Shown: piece after piece, positions 1 to 6,098 of the stretch
Layout: each line of letters starts with the position of its first letter
Numbering within the stretch: position 1 is the first letter of the stretch
Source: Candidatus Nanopelagicales bacterium
GTDB lineage: Bacteria; Actinomycetota; Actinomycetes; S36-B12
DNA length: 6,157 nucleotides
Assembly: GCA_023264215.1 (NCBI GenBank)
Contig: JALQSY010000103.1
Span: forward strand, 1 to 6,157
Direction of reading: 5' to 3'
Position numbers and translations under genes: made by a program
The notes under the pieces: generated by a model
What the model saw: the letters and a program-made list of their open reading frames with translations, nothing else
The model's database searches: none
Told to the model about the DNA's origin: nothing

Positions 1-1
1 T

Positions 2-790
2 GCCGCAGTGCCGTTCCACCAGTGGACCCCCGATGCCTACCAGGGCGCGCCGACCGCGGTCACGGCCTTCATGTCGACCACCGTCAAGATCGCCGCCTTC
101 GGTGCGCTGCTGCGCGTGCTCTATGTCGCCTTCGGCGGCCTGCGCTGGGACTGGGAGCCCCTGCTGTGGATCATCGCCGGGCTCACGATGCTCGTGGGCT
201 CCCTGGTGGCCATCGCGCAGACGGACGTCAAGCGCATGATCGCCTACTCCTCGATCGCCCAGGCGGGCTTCATCCTCATCGGCGTCTCCACCGCCACCGC
301 CCAGGGACTGTGGGCGTCGATCTTCTACCTCGTTGCCTACTCCTTCACGACGCTGGGCATCTTCGCCGTGATCAGCATGGTGCGCGATAGCGGCGGCGAG
401 GCCACGCGGATCGATCAGTGGGCGGGACTGGGCCGCACCAATCCGGTCATCGCCACGGCCTTCGCGATCTTCATGCTGGCCCTTGCCGGCATCCCGCTCA
501 CCAGCGGCTTCATCGCCAAGTTCGGCGTGTTCGAGGCAGCCCTCGCCGTCGATGCGGTCGCCCTCGTCATCGTCGGCGTCATCGCCAGCGTGATCGCCGC
601 CTTCTTCTACACGCGCATCGTCGTGGTGATGTTCTTCCGCGACCCGGGCGACAACCCGCCTGCTGTCGCGGTGCCCTCGGGCTTCACGACGCTCGCACTG
701 TCGATCTCGGTGGCGGTCACCGTGATCCTGGGCATCCTTCCGCAGCCCGTGCTCGACCTCATCGAGCGCGCCGGCGTTTTCCTGCGATAG
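2..790 (+). CDS. nuoN: NADH-quinone oxidoreductase subunit N, C-terminal half (5' end outside window)
   Basis: This is one of the antiporter-like membrane subunits of respiratory complex I, which couples NADH:menaquinone electron transfer to proton pumping in the cytoplasmic membrane. The window opens inside the gene; reading from base 2 gives AAVPFHQWTPDAYQGAPT, the conserved NuoN segment VPFHxWxPDxYxGAPT. Further family marks are the transmembrane lysine in MSTTVKIAAFG, the loop-helix TDVKRMIAYSSIAQAG, and a second intramembrane lysine in IPLTSGFIAKFG; lysines at these places belong to the proton path in the NuoL/M/N family. About 262 codons are visible, roughly half of the usual 480-520, nearly all in hydrophobic helices. 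It stops with TAG at 788-790. NuoN is normally the last nuo subunit, so the rest of the operon should lie to the left. The reading frame is intact and nothing looks aberrant. Confidence 0.96.
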   Translation, partial: AAVPFHQWTPDAYQGAPTAVTAFMSTTVKIAAFGALLRVLYVAFGGLRWDWEPLLWIIAGLTMLVGSLVAIAQTDVKRMIAYSSIAQAGFILIGVSTATAQGLWASIFYLVAYSFTTLGIFAVISMVRDSGGEATRIDQWAGLGRTNPVIATAFAIFMLALAGIPLTSGFIAKFGVFEAALAVDAVALVIVGVIASVIAAFFYTRIVVVMFFRDPGDNPPAVAVPSGFTTLALSISVAVTVILGILPQPVLDLIERAGVFLR

Positions 791-797
791 TGGAGAC

Positions 798-1796
798 ATG
801 AGTTCGCACACCTCCGGGTCGCTCCTCGGCCTCGGGGCACTCGATCCGGTCCTCGAGGCGCGCCTTGCCTCGGGCATGGAGCAGGTGGAGCGACTCCTGC
901 GCGCCTCGGTGCGCAGCGACTACCCCTTCGTCACGGAGGCCTCCCGGCACCTGGTCGATGCGGGCGGCAAGAGATTCCGCCCGCTGCTGGTCCTGCTGGC
1001 GGCGCAGTTCGGCGATCCCGATGCTCCCGGTGTCGTCCCCGCGGGCGTGGTCGTCGAACTCACCCATCTGGCGACGCTCTACCACGACGACGTCATGGAC
1101 GAGGCCGACCTGCGCAGGGGCGCAGCCTCGGCGAACGCCCGCTGGGACAACTCCGTCGCGATCCTCACCGGAGACTTCCTCTTCGCGAAGGCCTCCGACA
1201 TCCTCGCCGACCTCGGACCCGAGGCTGTGCGCATCCAGGCGCGCACCTTCGAGCGGCTGTGCACGGGGCAGATTCGCGAGACGATCGGGCCGGAGGCAGG
1301 GGACGCGGTCGAGCATCACCTGCGCGTCCTGGCCGACAAGACCGGGTCCCTCATCGCCACGTCGGGGCGCTTCGGAGCCATGATGTCGGGTGCGCCGCAG
1401 GGGGTCGTGGAGACGATGACGACGTTCGGCGAGCAGATCGGGGTGGCGTTCCAGCTCGCCGACGACATCGTGGACATCGCCAGCGACGTCGACGAGTCCG
1501 GCAAGGTCCCGGGCACGGATCTGCGCGAGGGCGTGCCGACGCTCACGGCCCTGATCGCCCTGGCGACGGACGGCGATCCGCGCCTGCAGGACCTGCTGAC
1601 CCGGCCACTGGACGACGACGCCGATCACACCGAGGCGCTCAAGCGCCTACGCGAGCACCCGGCCCTGGACGCGGCCCGCGTCGAGGCGAGGGCCTGGGCG
1701 GACCGCGCGCGCGACACTCTCGCCGGGCTGCCCGACGGCAGCACGCGAGATGCCCTCACGGCCCTGTGCGACTACGTCGTCACGCGCTCCGGCTAG
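798..1796 (+). CDS. All-trans long-chain polyprenyl diphosphate synthase (likely menaquinone side chain)
   Basis: This 332-residue class I trans-prenyltransferase adds isopentenyl diphosphate units to an allylic diphosphate. The fold marks are GGKRFRP (56-62), the first Asp-rich motif DDVMD (97-101) followed by ADLRRG, the KT pair (181-182), the second Asp-rich motif DDIVD (222-226), and GKVPGTDL (235-242). Both DDxxD motifs bind Mg-diphosphate. The residues just before the first motif are small (A92, T93) rather than the bulky aromatics of short-chain enzymes, so a long product is expected; exact chain length cannot be read. The ATG lies 7 bases after the nuoN stop, with GGAG at 792-795 only 2 bases upstream, so translation may be coupled to nuoN; Met27 is the next in-frame ATG but would remove conserved N-terminal sequence. 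Position behind nuoN supports a role in making the menaquinone that complex I reduces. Heptaprenyl-, octaprenyl- or nonaprenyl-type annotations are all possible. Confidence 0.93.
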   Translation: MSSHTSGSLLGLGALDPVLEARLASGMEQVERLLRASVRSDYPFVTEASRHLVDAGGKRFRPLLVLLAAQFGDPDAPGVVPAGVVVELTHLATLYHDDVMDEADLRRGAASANARWDNSVAILTGDFLFAKASDILADLGPEAVRIQARTFERLCTGQIRETIGPEAGDAVEHHLRVLADKTGSLIATSGRFGAMMSGAPQGVVETMTTFGEQIGVAFQLADDIVDIASDVDESGKVPGTDLREGVPTLTALIALATDGDPRLQDLLTRPLDDDADHTEALKRLREHPALDAARVEARAWADRARDTLAGLPDGSTRDALTALCDYVVTRSG

Positions 1797-1863
1797 CTTG
1801 TTGTTTCCACCATGTGTGTCGTTAAGGCACTCGATTAACGACATACATGGTGGCAGCAACGAG
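1797..1863 (+). terminator. Long hairpin between convergent genes, probable terminator
   Basis: The arms 1797-1825 and 1835-1863 are inverted repeats of 29 positions around a 9-base loop (GGCACTCGA). Read as plus-strand RNA there are 25 Watson-Crick pairs, three G-U pairs (1799/1861, 1804/1856, 1816/1844) and one mismatch (1806/1854). It begins at the base after the polyprenyl synthase stop and ends five bases before the stop codon of the opposing dehydrogenase gene. No U-tract follows on either strand, as is common for actinobacterial hairpin terminators. All three wobbles pair in plus-strand RNA but would be A-C mismatches in minus-strand RNA, which mildly favours a role for the upstream transcript. 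It is only about 45% G+C against clearly GC-rich flanks, and longer than most terminators, so a dispersed palindromic repeat is the main alternative. Confidence 0.65.
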
Positions 1864-1868
1864 GGGCA

Positions 1869-3059
1869 TCAGTAGCCCAGCAGGCGCGCCGCCAGGTCGT
1901 CCATGACCTCCGTGGCTCCGCCGCCGATGCCCAAGACACGCGCGTCGCGATAGTGCCGCTCCACCTCGCTCTCGCGCATGTACCCCATGCCTCCGTGGAG
2001 CTGGACGGCACGATCGACGACCCAGTCGCACGCGTCGACCGCCGTCTTCTTCGCCTGGACCGCGGCCAGGATCGCCTCCTCGCCCGCGACGTAGCGGCGA
2101 GCGACCTCGCGTGTGTAGACCCGCGCGACATCGGTGCGCCGAGCCATCTCCACCAGGTCGTGACGCACGACCTGGCGAGCGATGAGGGGACGGCCGAAGG
2201 TCTCACGCCGCCGTGCCCAGTCGACGGTGAGGTCCAGGGCGCGCTGAGCGGTGGAGTACGCGGTCACGGCGATGCTGATGCGCTCGGAGACGAAGTGCCG
2301 CGCGAGCGACGCGAAGCCCGCACCTTCGCCCAGGACGGCATGGTCATCCACCCGGACCTCATCGAAGGACAGTTCCGCGGTGTCGCTGCACCACCAACCC
2401 ATCTTGGCCAGGGGGCGGGGAGCGGCGTAGCCGGATGAGTGCGGATCAAGGACGACCAGGGAGATACCCGATGCGCCCTCCTCGGTCGTGCCGGTGCGGA
2501 CGGCGGCGACGACCATGTCGGCCCGCACGCCGGAGGTGATGTACGTCTTGGCTCCGGTGACCTGCCAGCCGCCCTCGGTGCGCAGTGCTCGAGAGCGCAG
2601 TCGGGCGACATCCGAGCCGCCGTCGGGCTCGGTGACCGCCAGGCTGGCGATCGCCTCGCCCCTCAGGACGGGTGCGATGACCTGGTCGATCAGCCGGTCA
2701 GCGCCCGCTCCGTCCCCGAGCTCGCGACGCCGCTGGGCCTCGTCGACGACATGGGGCAGCGCGATGCCGTGGCTGAACAGGCCGGCGATGACGCCGCCGC
2801 TTCCGCCCGCTTCGAGTAGCGCCTCGGTCATCACGACGACGTCGATGAGATCCCCGCCGGAGCCGCCGACCTCCGCGGGGAATCCGATGCCCAGGATGCC
2901 TGCCTCTGCGGCTTTGCGGTGCAACTCGCGCGGCAACTCGCCGGCGGCCTCCCATTCGGGCAGATGGGGGACGATCTCCCGCTGCGTGAAGTCGGTCACC
3001 AGCGCGCGCAGAGCGCGCCGTTCGTCGGTGAGGAAGGCATCGACATCGGCATCGACCAT
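1869..3059 (-). CDS. Acyl-CoA dehydrogenase (long-chain/isovaleryl/citronellyl-type catalytic site)
   Basis: This 396-residue FAD flavoenzyme should form the alpha,beta double bond in an acyl-CoA, passing electrons to electron-transferring flavoprotein. It shows the full family layout: helical N-domain (about 1-135), flavin/substrate motif AVTEPDGGSD (141-150), beta-domain GWQVTGAKTYITSG (164-177), and helical C-domain with RRRETFGRP (283-291), QLHGGMGY (353-360) and RDARVLGIGGGATEV (371-385). The position of the MCAD-type catalytic Glu (IYEGT) is Gly380 in IGGGA; instead Glu259 in VSERISIA sits where LCAD and isovaleryl-CoA dehydrogenase carry their catalytic Glu. This places it among LCAD/IVD/citronellyl-like enzymes, but the substrate cannot be settled. 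The ATG at 3059 has only a weak TAGG upstream at 8 bases spacing. It is divergent from the LuxR-type gene across 196 bases, suggesting local regulation. The segment RRRELGDGAGADRL (111-123) before the flavin motif is longer than in typical relatives. Confidence 0.93.
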   Translation of the reverse strand: MVDADVDAFLTDERRALRALVTDFTQREIVPHLPEWEAAGELPRELHRKAAEAGILGIGFPAEVGGSGGDLIDVVVMTEALLEAGGSGGVIAGLFSHGIALPHVVDEAQRRRELGDGAGADRLIDQVIAPVLRGEAIASLAVTEPDGGSDVARLRSRALRTEGGWQVTGAKTYITSGVRADMVVAAVRTGTTEEGASGISLVVLDPHSSGYAAPRPLAKMGWWCSDTAELSFDEVRVDDHAVLGEGAGFASLARHFVSERISIAVTAYSTAQRALDLTVDWARRRETFGRPLIARQVVRHDLVEMARRTDVARVYTREVARRYVAGEEAILAAVQAKKTAVDACDWVVDRAVQLHGGMGYMRESEVERHYRDARVLGIGGGATEVMDDLAARLLGY

Positions 3060-3077
3060 GGGGTCAGCCTAGGGTCG

Positions 3078-3139
3078 GGGCTCGACTCGCCGTCCCGCGA
3101 CCGCATCCCCCCAACGGTGCGAGGCGGCGAGTCGAGCTC
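3078..3139. repeat. Strong inverted repeat (hairpin) in the divergent intergenic region
   Basis: A perfect 13-bp inverted repeat, GCTCGACTCGCCG at 3080-3092 and its reverse complement at 3125-3137, is separated by 32 bases. Pairing continues inward with G-U pairs and two mismatches (3093-3101 with 3116-3124) and outward by two pairs (3078-3079 with 3138-3139). The whole can fold as an imperfect stem of about 24 positions with a loop near 3102-3115. A smaller 7-bp stem follows directly (3142-3148 with 3159-3165). Both lie upstream of the dehydrogenase ATG, where they could be an operator or a structured 5' leader. They match no riboswitch class that I recognise. Confidence 0.55.
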
Positions 3140-3211
3140 GTTCCGCCACCCCCGCGACTGGCGGACGGTATAGGTGTATCGGCTCAGGCGCCCGGATGAG
3201 GGCTCATACGC

Positions 3212-3233
3212 GGGCTATAGACCGGCTATAGCC
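3212..3233 (+). promoter_or_regulatory. Tandem CTATAG palindromes, candidate operator and -10 region
   Basis: The octamer GGCTATAG occurs at 3213-3220 and again at 3224-3231, 11 bases apart, so both face the same side of the helix. The second is part of a perfect 10-bp palindrome GGCTATAGCC (3224-3233); the first is part of a near-perfect one (3212-3223, one mismatched pair). TATAGA (3216-3221) and TATAGC (3227-3232) also resemble actinobacterial -10 boxes, and the second would place transcription start just before the LuxR-type gene's ribosome site. No clear -35 is visible. A further TATAG lies at 3169-3173, and GGCTCA is repeated at 3181 and 3201. An operator for the adjacent LuxR-type protein overlapping its own promoter is an inference. 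Confidence 0.45.
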
Positions 3234-3240
3234 TGTGTCC

Positions 3241-3247
3241 AGGGAGG
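3241..3247 (+). promoter_or_regulatory. Ribosome binding site that fixes the LuxR-type gene start
   Basis: AGGGAGG lies 8 bases before the ATG at 3256, ideal Shine-Dalgarno spacing. This decides against the in-frame GTG at 3235, which is upstream of the site and would place the site inside the coding region. The ATG at 3248 touches the site and is in another frame. Confidence 0.8.
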
Positions 3248-3255
3248 ATGACGGC

Positions 3256-4110
3256 ATGGCCAGACGCAAGGCGGCCGGAGAGGCGGCGCAATCCCCGGCG
3301 ACGGGCGTAGCGCGGCGGCGCCGCGGCACCGCCGAGGCTGCCGACGAGCCGCGGCTCGGCGACATCGCCCGCCCCGAGGACTTCGCCCTCGACGGGACGC
3401 CGTTGATCTCCTACCTGTGGATGCTCAGCGACCTTCCCGATGGCGATGCCGTCGGCTTCGCGATCTGCCGCGGGCTCTTCGCTCCCTTCGGCGCCGATCT
3501 CGCCCTGGTCTACGCCGCCCGCCCCGACGGTCACACCCTGGACTTGGTCGCGTCCTACGGCATGGGCCGCCGTGAGAATGCCGTCTACGCGCGAGTGACC
3601 GCGGACATGCATCTGCCGGGCGCCGAGACATTCCGCATCGGGACGGAGAAGTGGCTGACGAAGGAGCAGGTCGCCGAGGCGTACCCGCTCGCGGCCCCCT
3701 TCTTTCGTGCGTTCCCGTCCACGGGAGAGATGGCGTTCCTTCCCCTTCGCCATCGCGGGGCGCCGATCGGATTCGCCGTGCTCGGCTTCGCGTCCCCGCT
3801 GGAGCACTCCTGGCACCTTCGGGCCACGATCGACGGCTTCCTCAGCGCCACGGTGATGTGGACGCTGGCCTCCTCTGCCCTGCGCGGGGTCGCGAACTCG
3901 AACCTGACAGCAACGGCGCCCCTGGAGATCACGGCTCGACAGCGCGAGGTGCTCGTCCTCATGCGCGATGGCCGGGGCAACCGCGAGATCGCCGACGAGC
4001 TCGGCTTCAGCGTCGCCACGATCAAGGCGGACATCACGGCGCTCGGGCAGTTGCTCGGCGCCAGCGGCCGCGCGGAGATCCTCGACAGGGCCCGGCGCTC
4101 CGGACTCTAG
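3256..4110 (+). CDS. GAF-like domain LuxR-family transcriptional regulator
   Basis: This 284-residue protein (from the ATG at 3256) is a cytoplasmic DNA-binding regulator. Residues 1-35 are low in order and rich in Arg/Lys/Ala (ARRKAAGEAAQ, ARRRRG). Residues about 50-205 look like a GAF-type sensor fold, with alternating strands and helices ending in MAFLPLRHRGAPIGFAVLGF (159-178); this assignment is by pattern and less certain. The C-terminus (about 223-284) is a clear LuxR/NarL helix-turn-helix: ITARQREVLVLMRDG, then NREIADELGFSVATIKADI (242-260) and LGASGRAEI. There is no receiver domain with a phospho-acceptor Asp, so it is not a classical response regulator; a small ligand or redox cue bound by the N-domain is likelier, but none can be named. 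It diverges from the acyl-CoA dehydrogenase gene and the space between them carries palindromes, so control of that gene and of itself is the natural inference. Its TAG stop overlaps the opposing rarD stop. Confidence 0.88.
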   Translation: MARRKAAGEAAQSPATGVARRRRGTAEAADEPRLGDIARPEDFALDGTPLISYLWMLSDLPDGDAVGFAICRGLFAPFGADLALVYAARPDGHTLDLVASYGMGRRENAVYARVTADMHLPGAETFRIGTEKWLTKEQVAEAYPLAAPFFRAFPSTGEMAFLPLRHRGAPIGFAVLGFASPLEHSWHLRATIDGFLSATVMWTLASSALRGVANSNLTATAPLEITARQREVLVLMRDGRGNREIADELGFSVATIKADITALGQLLGASGRAEILDRARRSGL

Positions 4111-5039
4111 GTCGGCTCGGCCACCTCGAGTGCGTCGATCCTGCTCGCCCTCCGGGCTCGGCGCAGCGCATCGGTCGAGAACACCACTAGGGCGGCCCAG
4201 ATGAGCATGAAGCCGATCCACTCCCCGGTATTGACCGAGTCCCCGAAGACCGTGATGCCCAGGATGAAGATCACGCTCGGCGTGGAGTACTGCAGGATGC
4301 CCAGCGTGGCGAGCGGCAGTCGATTGGCCGCCGCGGCGTAGAACATGAGCGGGATGGCGGTGATGGGCCCGAGCAGGGCCAGGAGCGCCCCCATGCCCCA
4401 GCCGCTGCTGGTGACGGCTGCGCTGCCCTGCACCTCGAAGTACCCGAGCACGATGCCCGCCGCGGGCAGCAGGACGATGGTCTCGACGGTCAGGCCGGGC
4501 AGCGCGCCGACTCCGGCGAGTTTCTTGAGCAGGCCGTAGCTGCCGAAGCTGAACGCCAGGATGAGGCCGATCCAGGGCGCGGCGCCCTCGGCGATCCCGA
4601 TCACGAGGACGCCGACACCGGCGATGCCCACCGCAGCCCACTGCGCGCCCTGCAGGCGCTCCCGGAGGATCACCACGCCCATGGCCACCGAGACGAGCGG
4701 GTTGATGAAGTAGCCGAGGGCTGCCTCCACCACCTGATTGGTGGACACCGAGTAGACGTAGGTGGTCCAGTTGATGGCGATGGCGATCGAGGCCAGTGTC
4801 AGCAGGCCGAGGCTCCGACGGTCCTTGAATGTCCGTGCGACCTCGCTCCAGCTCCCGCGGATCACGACGAGCAGGAGCAGGCAGAAGGCCAGCGACCACA
4901 CGATCCTGTACGCGACGACCTCGACGGGATTGACGTCGTCGAAGAGGGAGAAGTACAGGGGGAAGGCGCCCCACAGGCCGTACGCGGCAATGCCGTAGAG
5001 CAGGCCGGACGTGAAGGTGGATCGCGCCCGGGTGTTCAG
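4107..5039 (-). CDS. rarD: RarD/EamA-family membrane permease, probable CTG start
   Basis: This is a drug/metabolite-superfamily permease of the RarD branch, of about 310 residues and ten predicted membrane helices in two EamA repeats. The family signature is clear: GLLYGIAAYGLWGAFPLYF (helix 1, residues 12-30), EVVAYRIVWSL (40-50), then INWTTYVYSVSTNQVVEAALGYFINPLVSV (89-118), RERLQGAQW and LQYSTPSVIF. No ATG, GTG or TTG exists in frame between the stop at 5088-5090 and the GTG at 4901, and starting at that GTG would delete the first 46 residues, including helix 1. The best start is CTG at 5037-5039, overlapping the korB TGA as CTGA, the usual layout of coupled genes with an unusual first base; no good Shine-Dalgarno sequence is seen. 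The substrate is unknown; the RarD name comes from chloramphenicol sensitivity and does not define function. Its 3' end shares CTAG with the LuxR-type gene. Confidence 0.86.
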   Translation of the reverse strand: MNTRARSTFTSGLLYGIAAYGLWGAFPLYFSLFDDVNPVEVVAYRIVWSLAFCLLLLVVIRGSWSEVARTFKDRRSLGLLTLASIAIAINWTTYVYSVSTNQVVEAALGYFINPLVSVAMGVVILRERLQGAQWAAVGIAGVGVLVIGIAEGAAPWIGLILAFSFGSYGLLKKLAGVGALPGLTVETIVLLPAAGIVLGYFEVQGSAAVTSSGWGMGALLALLGPITAIPLMFYAAAANRLPLATLGILQYSTPSVIFILGITVFGDSVNTGEWIGFMLIWAALVVFSTDALRRARRASRIDALEVAEPT

Positions 5040-6094
5040 GAGACGGTCCAGGTGTCCTTGCCCCGAACGAGTGCGGTCAGGTCGCCGTCACCGTGATCCC
5101 GCACGCTGGCGACCTGCTCGCGCACGAGTCGGTCATAGGACGGGCGCTGAACGTCGCGGAACACCCCGATGGGGGTGTCGCGCAGGGAGTGGACGTGGGC
5201 CAGCCGCGACAGTCCGAAGGCCAGGCCGGGATCCTCGGCGTGGGAGTCGAACACGATGATGCGAGACGGGTCGACCTCGTCGGCGGCCGCGACCGTGAGG
5301 TGACCGTCGTCGCCCCGGACGACGACCTTGTCTCCGTCCTTGCCGAACCTCACCTCCTCGCCATCGACGAGGCGGATGAGGTAGTCGTCGCTGATCGCGG
5401 AGTCCTTGAGCGGCTCCCAGGCGCCGTCGTTGAAGATGTTGCAGTTCTGGAGGATCTCGACCAGAGCCGTGCCCTCATGGGCGGCCGCCCGGCGCAGCGT
5501 CTCGGTGAGGTGCTTGCGGTCCGAGTCGATCGTCCGGGCGACGAACGAGGCCTCGGCACCCAGCGCGATGGACACCGGGTTGAACGAGTAGTCCAGCGAT
5601 CCGAGCGGCGTGGACTTCGTGATCTTCCCCGTCTCCGACGTGGGCGAATACTGTCCCTTCGTCAGGCCGTAGATCCGGTTGTTGAACAGCAGGATCTTGA
5701 GGTTGACGTTGCGGCGTAGCGCGTGGATGAGGTGGTTGCCACCGATGGACAGCGCGTCGCCGTCACCGGTGACCACCCACACCGACAGGTCCGGGCGCGT
5801 GATCGCGATCCCTGTCGCGATCGCCGGAGCGCGCCCGTGGATGGAGTGCACGCCGTAGGTGTCCATGTAGTACGGGAATCGGGACGAGCAGCCGATGCCG
5901 GAGACGAAGACGATGTTCTCCCTGCGCAGGCCCAGCTCGGGCAGGAAGCCCTGGACCGCCGCGAGGATCGCGTAGTCGCCGCACCCGGGGCACCAGCGGA
6001 CCTCCTGGTCGGTCTTGAAGTCCTTGGCGGTCTGCTTCTCGTCGGTGCGGGGCACCAGGGCAAGGCCGGGCATGGGCAGGTCGGTGGCAGTCAT
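5036..6094 (-). CDS. korB: 2-oxoacid:ferredoxin oxidoreductase subunit beta (2-oxoglutarate type)
   Basis: This is the thiamine-diphosphate subunit of a CoA-dependent 2-oxoacid:ferredoxin oxidoreductase, which in actinobacteria typically turns 2-oxoglutarate into succinyl-CoA and reduces ferredoxin. In 352 residues it shows WCPGCGDYAIL (Cys35, Cys38), GIGCSSRFPYY (Cys69), and NCNIFNDGAW (Cys218), the four cysteines expected to hold the [4Fe-4S] cluster. The thiamine motif runs from GDGD (110-113) to NN (138-139), followed by RIYGLTKGQYSPTS. The ATG at 6094 is four bases after the korA stop, with GGGAG 11 bases upstream (plus-strand 6106-6110). The length fits the short two-subunit family. 2-Oxoglutarate is inferred from resemblance to actinobacterial KorB; pyruvate or another 2-oxoacid is possible. 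Downstream, its TGA overlaps the proposed CTG start of rarD. Confidence 0.95.
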   Translation of the reverse strand: MTATDLPMPGLALVPRTDEKQTAKDFKTDQEVRWCPGCGDYAILAAVQGFLPELGLRRENIVFVSGIGCSSRFPYYMDTYGVHSIHGRAPAIATGIAITRPDLSVWVVTGDGDALSIGGNHLIHALRRNVNLKILLFNNRIYGLTKGQYSPTSETGKITKSTPLGSLDYSFNPVSIALGAEASFVARTIDSDRKHLTETLRRAAAHEGTALVEILQNCNIFNDGAWEPLKDSAISDDYLIRLVDGEEVRFGKDGDKVVVRGDDGHLTVAAADEVDPSRIIVFDSHAEDPGLAFGLSRLAHVHSLRDTPIGVFRDVQRPSYDRLVREQVASVRDHGDGDLTALVRGKDTWTVS

Positions 6095-6098
6095 GGCG

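Noticed and set aside
759..1628. A 289-codon open frame on the minus strand
   Set aside because: Antisense to the polyprenyl synthase, which has all its catalytic motifs; the antisense product resembles nothing.
1797..1863. Integron attC site or insertion-sequence end
   Set aside because: The inverted repeat lacks the ordered AAC/GTT core boxes of attC, no integrase or transposase is nearby, and no target-site duplication is evident.
1869..3059. Inactive acyl-CoA dehydrogenase because the usual C-terminal catalytic Glu is absent
   Set aside because: Glu259 occupies the alternative LCAD/IVD catalytic position and all other motifs are intact.
1953..3072. Plus-strand open frames of 161, 126 and 194 codons
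   Set aside because: They lie opposite the intact acyl-CoA dehydrogenase and overlap one another; they show no motifs.
3235..3237. GTG as the start of the LuxR-type gene
   Set aside because: It lies upstream of the strong AGGGAGG at 3241-3247, which is ideally placed for the in-frame ATG at 3256.
4899..4901. GTG as the start of rarD
   Set aside because: It would remove 46 residues, including the first conserved membrane helix; the frame remains open and family-like up to the korB junction.
3226..4974. A 582-codon open frame on the minus strand
   Set aside because: It runs antisense to the whole LuxR-type gene and out of frame through rarD; the translation is Arg/Gly/Pro-rich with no family motif, as expected for a shadow frame in high-GC coding DNA.
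5093..5719. A 208-codon plus-strand open frame
   Set aside because: Antisense to korB, whose thiamine and Fe-S motifs are complete.
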